This document shows positions 57,872-64,000 of a DNA stretch of 64,000 bases, piece by piece (the first letter of the stretch is position 1; every line of letters begins with the position of its first letter). The notes under the pieces were generated by a model that did not search any database, had not been told where the DNA came from, and was given only the letters and a program-made list of their open reading frames with translations. Position numbers and translations under genes: made by a program. The stretch is from Lathyrus oleraceus (taxonomy: Eukaryota > Streptophyta > Magnoliopsida > Fabales > Fabaceae). The stretch spans positions 179,741,149-179,805,148 of the forward strand of contig NC_066585.1 of NCBI RefSeq assembly GCF_024323335.1, in the 5' to 3' direction.

Positions 57872-58960
57872 CTACCTTCTTGGCCTGTCTCGTCTGTGCT
57901 GGAAGTTTTGAGATGGCGGTGCTACAATCGTAACTGCTCCAATGGTATGGTCACGGTTTTTCTTGTTATGACGCCTTTCACCGTACACAACATTTGATTC
58001 ACTCTTTCCCTGATGGGGCTTTTTGGTGCTTGCAGAGGTAGCCACCTGTATCTTTCCACTTCGAATGCTGCTTTCAACGCGTTCGCCTGTCAATATAAGT
58101 TCAGTGAAACCCGATGAAGAACTTCCCAGTAGATGGCTGTAGAATGGGCCAGTCAGTGTACCCATGAACATGTCCACTAATTCTCGATCAGTCATAGGGG
58201 GTTTGACTCTTCCAGCCAAATCTCTCCATTTTTGAGCATATTCTTTGAAGCTTTCTTTAGAGCCCATAGTCATATTCTGCAACTGTAGCCGAGTAGGTGC
58301 TAATTCAACATTATACTGGTAATGTTTGTAGAAAGCTGTTTCTAAATCAGTCCAGGTGTGGATGTTAGAGCTCTCGAGCTGATAATACCACTCCAACTGT
58401 GTGCCAGACAGACTCTCTTGGAAGAAATGGATCCATAGCTTCCTATCAGTGGTATACGGCTGAATCTTTCTCACATAAGCTCTCAGATGCATCTGAGGGC
58501 AAGACGCACCATCTTACTTAGTGAAAGTGGGGATCTTGAATTTGCGAGGAATGACCACATCAGAGACCAGACCTAAACTTTCGAAATCCAGACCGGGCGC
58601 CTTCTGACCCTCCATAGCCAGCATGCGTTCCTCCAGCAACTTATACTTATCATCTTTTGGAAAGTACTGTTCGTTTTCATAATCTTCATCGTCGTCCTCA
58701 GGGCTGAAAGGATCAGCATTCTCCTCTTCCGAATCATTTTCTGTCTCCTCTCCTTGATCCTTCGGAATTCTAATCTTGACTCCTGCAGCCGGTCCTTTAA
58801 GCCTTCTTCCCGGGTTCATGTAACTCACAGCTTTCTTGTCTTTCTTCTTCTCGAGCAATAGAGCCTTCAGTTCCTCCTGCCCCTTGGATAAGCTCAAGAT
58901 CATTTCCTGGAATTGAGCATTTTGAGCCTGGAGATCTTTGACAGTTTGTTCGAGAGCCAT
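57872..58960 (-). pseudogene. Gag N-terminal and central domain of element D
   Basis: Starts MALEQTVKDLQAQN at ATG 58960, with a coiled coil, then an acidic linker (about residues 70-110) and the central gag domain with FFQESLSGTQLEWYY and FKEYAQKWRDL. A TAA at 58516-58514 interrupts after PTFTK. The frame ends at TAG 57874-57872 but resumes in phase downstream. All three gag stops are in one continuous frame. Confidence 0.9.
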
Positions 58961-59170
58961 CTTTCTGTTTAGAAGGAAGACCGTGAGAACATTGATCTTT
59001 TAGAATACCTGTTATGCAATGTTATGTTATGCTATGCAATGTATGAAATGTTTTCAAGGACTTTTGGAATTTAACTTTGCGTAAACCGCCGAGAAAGGAA
59101 CTTTTATTAATAAATTTTTTTTAATCAATGTTCATTACAAAAAAGAAAGTAATAAAAATACAACGAAAGC
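58961..59170 (-). other. Spacer between ORF1 and gag of element D
   Basis: About 210 bp with an ATGTTATGC-type simple repeat near 59008-59045; non-coding. Confidence 0.6.
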
Positions 59171-60499
59171 TCAAGTCTCCCAGGGACGGCTTCTTTTGGG
59201 GCGGAGATATGCATTGAGTCTTCTTTCCTCATTAAGTTGGCTGGTGAGCTCTAATACTTTCTTCCTTTCAGCACAGAACTGGGCTTCAAAAGTATCCCTT
59301 TCCTCTCTCAACTGGATCCAGGATCTCTTCAATTCTTCAACATTGGTAGGCATATCTGGATAAGGAATGATCTGAGGAGTACCTCCTTCAACTCCTGGTT
59401 CAACAATCAGTGGTTCGATTGCAAGATATGGCATGACAAGTTCACGAGCTCTTGCGCGTACCCATCTGAGATAAGGTTCCATAGGAATAGAGTTTTTCTG
59501 TCCTAACGTGCTTCTTTTCACCATGCCCCAAGCTCGTACAAATCTTTGACAGAGACCTTGGGAATCGTTGTCATAGTCAAACACAGTGCCTTGGATAATT
59601 ATCTCATGTGGACCATCTCTTCGAGCACAACCGAACTGACGTAGGGCTAAAGCAGGATTATAAGTAATACCTCCCCTCATCCCCAGGAGTGGTACGTTAG
59701 AGAATTCTCCACAATGGTCGATGAGGATAACATTTTCTTCGAGATGAGGACACCAACAGATGCTTGAATGGGAGAGCGACATTATCCTTTGAGACCATTT
59801 CAAATTTTGCTCATTCTTCAAGACTGATCGAGGAAGGTGCGAAATAAACCACCTAGATAATAAAGGTATGCAGCACATGAGAGTCCCTTGCCTCTTCATA
59901 ATACGAGTGTGAAGGGAATCCAAAATGTCTCCAAGCAAGGTAGGCACAGGGTTATGAGTGAGAAATATCTTAATAGCATTCATGCCTATGAATTGGTCTG
60001 GATTAGGAAATAACACCAAACCATAGATTAGTAATGCTAGGACATCTTCGAAAGCATGGACATCCATAACCTTTAAGAATTCTCGGGCCTTATTTATCAG
60101 AAATTTGGCAAGTAAACCCTTAATTCCACTTCTTGTTACCCAATTGGTTTCAATGTCGGACTTTGTCATGTGTAAAGCTGCGACAACTTCTTCAGACTTC
60201 GGAATCTTTTCTAGACCACTGAAAGGTGTTTGATCAAGGATAGGTATCCCAAGCAGCCTGGAAAATTCTTCTAATGTGGGTACCAACTGATAATCTGGGA
60301 ATGTGAAGCAATGATGTTTAGGATCGAAGAACTGGAATAGGACTCTCATCATATCTTCTTTGAAACCAGTGGTAACCAAATTGAGGAGAGAATCATGTTT
60401 CTTGATAAACTGTGCCTGATCGGGAAGTTCTGACACTAAATCCTTGAGTTGAGGAGAGATTGCTACAAAATTGATCCGGATGGTCTTCCTGGGAGCCAT
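59171..60499 (-). CDS. ORF1 of element D, intact (Ogre-specific protein of unknown function)
   Basis: Uninterrupted 442-residue frame starting MAPRKTIRINF at ATG 60499; the only undamaged long element gene in the window. It aligns with ORF1 of B over most of its length: FTFPDYQLVPTLEEF, LLIYGLVLFPN, NPVPTLLGD, SRWFISHLP, CGEFSNVPLLGMRGG, YLRWVRARA. The N-terminal and middle parts look globular. The last 80 residues are charged and probably coiled coil (REERDTFEAQFCAERKKV). I see no catalytic motif, zinc finger or membrane segment. Function in Ogre is unknown; a role alongside gag is only inference from gene order. Confidence 0.9.
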   Translation of the reverse strand: MAPRKTIRINFVAISPQLKDLVSELPDQAQFIKKHDSLLNLVTTGFKEDMMRVLFQFFDPKHHCFTFPDYQLVPTLEEFSRLLGIPILDQTPFSGLEKIPKSEEVVAALHMTKSDIETNWVTRSGIKGLLAKFLINKAREFLKVMDVHAFEDVLALLIYGLVLFPNPDQFIGMNAIKIFLTHNPVPTLLGDILDSLHTRIMKRQGTLMCCIPLLSRWFISHLPRSVLKNEQNLKWSQRIMSLSHSSICWCPHLEENVILIDHCGEFSNVPLLGMRGGITYNPALALRQFGCARRDGPHEIIIQGTVFDYDNDSQGLCQRFVRAWGMVKRSTLGQKNSIPMEPYLRWVRARARELVMPYLAIEPLIVEPGVEGGTPQIIPYPDMPTNVEELKRSWIQLREERDTFEAQFCAERKKVLELTSQLNEERRLNAYLRPKRSRPWET

Positions 60500-61213
60500 A
60501 GCCTTACAAAACAGAGCAAAGTTAAATCCCTAAGTCCTTGAAATGGTTAGTACAATGCCATGATGTCATGATGTTATGATGTTATGATGTTACGATGTTA
60601 AACAAATAACAAGCACCAATAAGTCGCACAACAATCATTCCTAGGTTTTAAGGCTCGCATGAGTTCCATAGGTAAGTACCCTCCCCACTGAAGTTTGGTT
60701 GGTTCAACCTGTCCTAGAATAGTAACCGGGTTCTAAAAGGATCTCCAATCATTGACCTTCCCTTAAGTCCACTTCAGTGCAACACCAAGTAGTTGACCAA
60801 AGCTTCCCTAAAGTCCAATCTCAAAGAGTGTAGTATCGAGTCTCAACCAACCCCAGTCGGAACCGAAGTCAGTTATCTCACTACTTTCTAATGGCCAAGT
60901 TGAGTTAATTAGGGTTCTAAAGGTCTGGTTAATGCTTTGATGACACCACGCAGACGCCAAATTTCTCCTCAAGTAAACATGAGGAACATCAGGACATCCA
61001 AAGTGTCACATTAACCGTAGCCATCATTTTAACCATTCCAGTATACGCCGGATAGTCGCGATGATCTCTTGCTACTTACCTAAGGTACACTAGATCCGGG
61101 TGTAGGATCTTTCAGTCAAGCATAAAATACCCAAGCAATCCCTCAAAAGTAAATCAGACAATTCAAATACATAAGTGATCTTGTTTTTTTAAGGTAACCT
61201 CTCTTTTTAAGGT
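60500..61213 (-). other. 5' leader of element D
   Basis: Between PBS and ORF1; shares phrases with the leader of B on the minus strand. An imperfect ATGATGTTATG simple repeat lies at 60562-60600. No protein signal. Confidence 0.7.
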
Positions 61214-61231
61214 TCCCCAGCAGAGTCGCCA
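61214..61231 (-). other. Primer binding site of element D
   Basis: The minus strand reads TGGCGACTCTGCTGGGGA, 4 bp after the 5' LTR; identical to the PBS of B. Confidence 0.85.
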
Positions 61232-61235
61232 GTTC

Positions 61236-63173
61236 TGTCATACGGTGAACTGACCTGGTGTGTTTTTGCTTTGGAAAGCAAATGTCGCGGATAGCAAGAG
61301 TCGCCACCGAATTTTATTTTATCCAATAAGGAAAGGTGGAAAAGAACAGGAAAGACCTTAATTAGATTTTGGGTTCGGGAGGTACATTATACAAAGGGAA
61401 GGTGTTAGCACCCTTTGTATCCATGGTTATCCATGGGCTCTTAATTGCTGGATCACTTATGTTTTTTCTTGTCTGAAAAAGTGTTTGTGAACCGCTTAGA
61501 AAATGTTTTGAAAAGAGAGTTTAACTTTGTAATGATTCTTGTACGAATGTATACAAAGTATTTATCTCGTGTAATTTTGAAAGCTGTTTAGAAAAATATA
61601 ACTTGGTAATGATTCTAGTACGAATGTATACCAAGTGGTGATTTTCTAGTAGATGTTTTGCAAAGTGTGAGGTATGAAAAGTATTTTGAGTTGTGATTCA
61701 GCATTTAAGAGTTATACCTACCCAAGGTCTTTATGGGTATTTCCTATCCTTATGAGGGTAAAACTGTCCTCACTATTGAGAAGTAAGTAGTTTTATCCTT
61801 TGGATGTAAAGGGACATCGTAGGGTCATCGATTGGTCATTGAAGGCAACATTTGTAAGGATACCTTAGCATTCGAAGGGACGATCATCATTTAACCGTAG
61901 GCTACAACGACGGGTCATCGAGGGACAAAAATCATATGTTCGCAGGCAACATCCGAGGGACTATGATTTATCTTATAGGGACATGATGATTTAATCGGAG
62001 GGTCTCTGCTAAGTGTATCCCCACATTCGCGGGACCCGACCATAATACCGTAATACCGTAATACCGTAAGGCAACAAAGAGAGGTCCAAGATCACATATT
62101 CAAAGGTAATATTTTATAATCAATTAGGTAATTAGGATGAATCTTCACATTATAATCAATTAGGTAATTAGGATGAATCTCCATAAGGGTATCCCACAAA
62201 TAAAGTGGAATACCTAGCAAGCTACCTTTTCCGGGAATATGTGAACCCTTACAAAATTCAGCAAACAGGTCAGAATACCAAATCAGGGTGCAATCGAGAA
62301 TTGCACCAAACAAAAGGAATCACAACAGTAATGATGTCAGGTAAACAATGCATGGTGATAATAAAACATGTTAGATGAGCATAGATAAGAACAGAAAAGT
62401 CAGCGACTGTCATGTTCGCTGATGCCTCGCCTAGCGAAGGCCTAGCGAACGCTCGCTACATGTTCGCTTAGCGATGTGCCAGCGAACGGCTGCGAGTTTT
62501 GAATTTTAGAACAGTACGATTTCAGCGAGCTCCAAACCTTATGGCGTCCATTACAGAAAGTACATGGTTAAACATTCAAGATATTCAGGCATATTTAAAT
62601 CCACATGCAAAACCTCAAACATATTTGTGAATTCAATTATAATATCACATGTAAATTGGGAACATAAAGCGGTAATAGTAATGCAAACCTGTTTGCAATT
62701 GAATTGTAACCTTGAATTGGCAAGTCACTCTTAGGGTTGGCGCCGGATTGAGTTGGGCGGAGGTAACCTTTGTGCAGATGAGTTTCCTTCAAGGTTTCCT
62801 TTAGGGTTGCTCTGAATTCTCTGGGTTAGCCTCCAGGGTTTGTTGTTCCTTCTCTCTGTCTCCGTCCGTCTGTTTCCTTTTTCTCCCTACTGAAGTTGTG
62901 GTATTTATAATGATTTTTTTGTGACCTAATGGGCTCAGAATGAAGCCCAAAATTTCTGGTATTCGCAAGCTTCGCTAGGCGAGTGGTGTAGCGAAGGGTT
63001 CGCTAGGCGAAGGATTTTGCTCGCCTAGCGAGCAAGCCGGTTTAAGCCATTTTCTGGATTTGGCCACCTGTGTGTTGGGTCTTTGTTCCTTTAAGATCAA
63101 TGTCTTGAAAAATGAGTTGGAGTGCCTTGAGAAATGTCTTGCGGGTTTGACGGGAAAAGTTTGGGGTATGACA
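61236..63173 (-). repeat. 5' LTR of element D, 1938 bp
   Basis: Same length as the 3' LTR, with about 20 differences by eye and no obvious indel. TATA box at 62909-62902, palindrome clusters at 62414-62498 and 62968-63031, hairpin block at 61396-61412, GGTGGCGACTC at 61308-61298. Confidence 0.96.
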
Positions 63174-63178
63174 CCGCC
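63174..63178. repeat. Target-site duplication of element D, right copy (ccgcc)
   Basis: Exact partner of 48212-48216. Confidence 0.95.
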
Positions 63179-64000
63179 TAATTACAGAACCCCACCAGCC
63201 CATCGAGCTTTGTACGGAACTTATCCCTATCTCATTGCAAGAAGTCTATGGCCTTCTTAAAGGATTCATAATCTTCAATCACATACTCTCGTTCCTTCAA
63301 CCATGTGGAGCTGTCTTGGTGTAATGACTCTAGCTGGCTCTTCTAATAGCTAGCAGGCTCTTTCACGCCTCTCACTTCTCAACACTTCTCCTCCTATATT
63401 ATGGGTGAAACCCTAAAGGCTTCGGTGGCTATATTCTTGAGTCGGCGTTCTTGATCCACTTCAGCCTTTGCATGACGAACAGAAATGGTGAGTTCTTTTC
63501 TCTGAGCCCCAAGTGTATCTCTTATCGTCTTGTTTTCCTTTGTGGCCAGATGCCACCAATGCTCATTGTCCTGACATTCCTTCTGGGCTTGTCGTAATTG
63601 ACCCTTAAGAGTATCTAGACAAAGGTCAGCTTGTTCTAGTCCCACTTTGATCTTTTTCCTCTTATGCTCTTCTTTGTTAAACTTTTCCGCATGTGCTTGA
63701 AGTTGTACATCCTTTCTCTCGAGCTCCCACTTCATGGTGTTTTTCTCATTGATGACTTGTTGGATTTTTAACTTTAACTCTTCATTTTCTCTTTCTAATT
63801 TTTCCATGGTGGTCTTGAGTTTATCCACTTCTTCAATGGGGATATGGGTGAGCTTAGGTTCAGGAAGAGGTACATGTGTCTGAGTGACGAATGGCATTTT
63901 GATCATCTCCACCATTTCCTTAACCCAATGGAAATATGGTTCTTTTGTAATCCCATTAGCTCTACCCAAATCAGCTCTCCCTTTTCGATTGACATTCTTC
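63179..64000 (-). pseudogene. ORF1 of element A, C-terminal part, running off the window
   Basis: Open on the minus strand from the window end (64000) to a stop at 63394. The phrase around KGRADLGRANGITKEPYFHWVKE aligns with KGRKELGPKN..EPYTVWVRK in ORF1 of B. A long coiled coil follows (LERENEELKLKIQQVINEKN and beyond). Past 63394 the homologous reading (REYVIEDYESFKKAIDF) is in another frame with stops, up to the D insertion. The N-terminal half lies outside the window. Confidence 0.8.

Larger units (their letters stand above)
48217..63173 (-). mobile_element. Complete Ogre-like element D, 14,957 bp
   Basis: Bounded by 1938-bp LTRs and ccgcc duplications. On the minus strand the order is 5' LTR, PBS, leader, ORF1, gag, protease, intron, RT, RNase H, archaeal-type RNase H, integrase, hairpin repeats, tandem-repeat 3' UTR, polypurine tract and 3' LTR. 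By eye the LTRs differ at about 20 positions (about 1%), so it is the youngest element here. It nevertheless has six in-frame stops in gag-pol while ORF1 is intact. It interrupts ORF1 of A. Confidence 0.96.

Overview
The window is plant nuclear DNA made entirely of nested LTR retrotransposons. I see no host gene, rRNA or tRNA gene, or CRISPR array. Ogre/Tat-lineage Ty3/gypsy elements with an extra ORF1, an intron between protease and reverse transcriptase (RT), and an archaeal-type second RNase H sit beside a SIRE/Maximus Ty1/copia element and a Tekay/Del chromovirus. That mixture suggests a legume, most likely of the pea/vetch/lentil tribe Fabeae. The lineage names come from recognising protein motifs; the species is inference.

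Layout. The outermost layer is one old Ogre-like element on the minus strand, here called A. Its pieces lie at 8999-14608 (3' UTR, integrase, RNase H, RT), 44670-48216 (protease, gag, end of ORF1) and 63179-64000 (ORF1). Both its LTRs fall outside the window. Three elements have landed in it. A Tekay chromovirus on the plus strand (1-8998, its 5' LTR cut by the window edge) lies in A's 3' UTR. Ogre-like element B on the plus strand (14609-15299 and 28476-44669) lies in A's intron/protease end. Ogre-like element D on the minus strand (48217-63173, with a perfect 5-bp target duplication) lies at the end of A's ORF1. A Maximus-type copia element (15300-28475, minus) is inserted in the left LTR of B. 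A 5.4-kb Ogre solo LTR (21021-26440, minus) is inserted in the gag of that copia element. The deepest point is therefore four levels down.

How the parts work together. A full Ogre-like set (ORF1, gag, protease, intron, RT, two RNase H domains, integrase) is seen three times, each broken differently. A has stops and frameshifts. B has several stops, a frameshift and a 62-bp microhomology deletion in integrase. D has six in-frame stops and no frameshift, with LTRs about 1% different. The copia element has lost integrase, RT and most of RNase H, but keeps a 910-residue frame that joins protease, an RNase H remnant and the env-like ORF.

The most interesting signal is in the three Ogre-like 3' UTRs. 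Just after each integrase stop codon there is a tandem run of roughly 60-nt units that fold as an outer stem enclosing a small GNRA-loop hairpin. The stem sequences differ between units while pairing is kept, which looks like selection on RNA structure. Other signals are PBS-like motifs inside the LTRs, palindrome arrays in the Tekay and D LTRs, and satellite-like higher-order repeats in the 3' UTRs.
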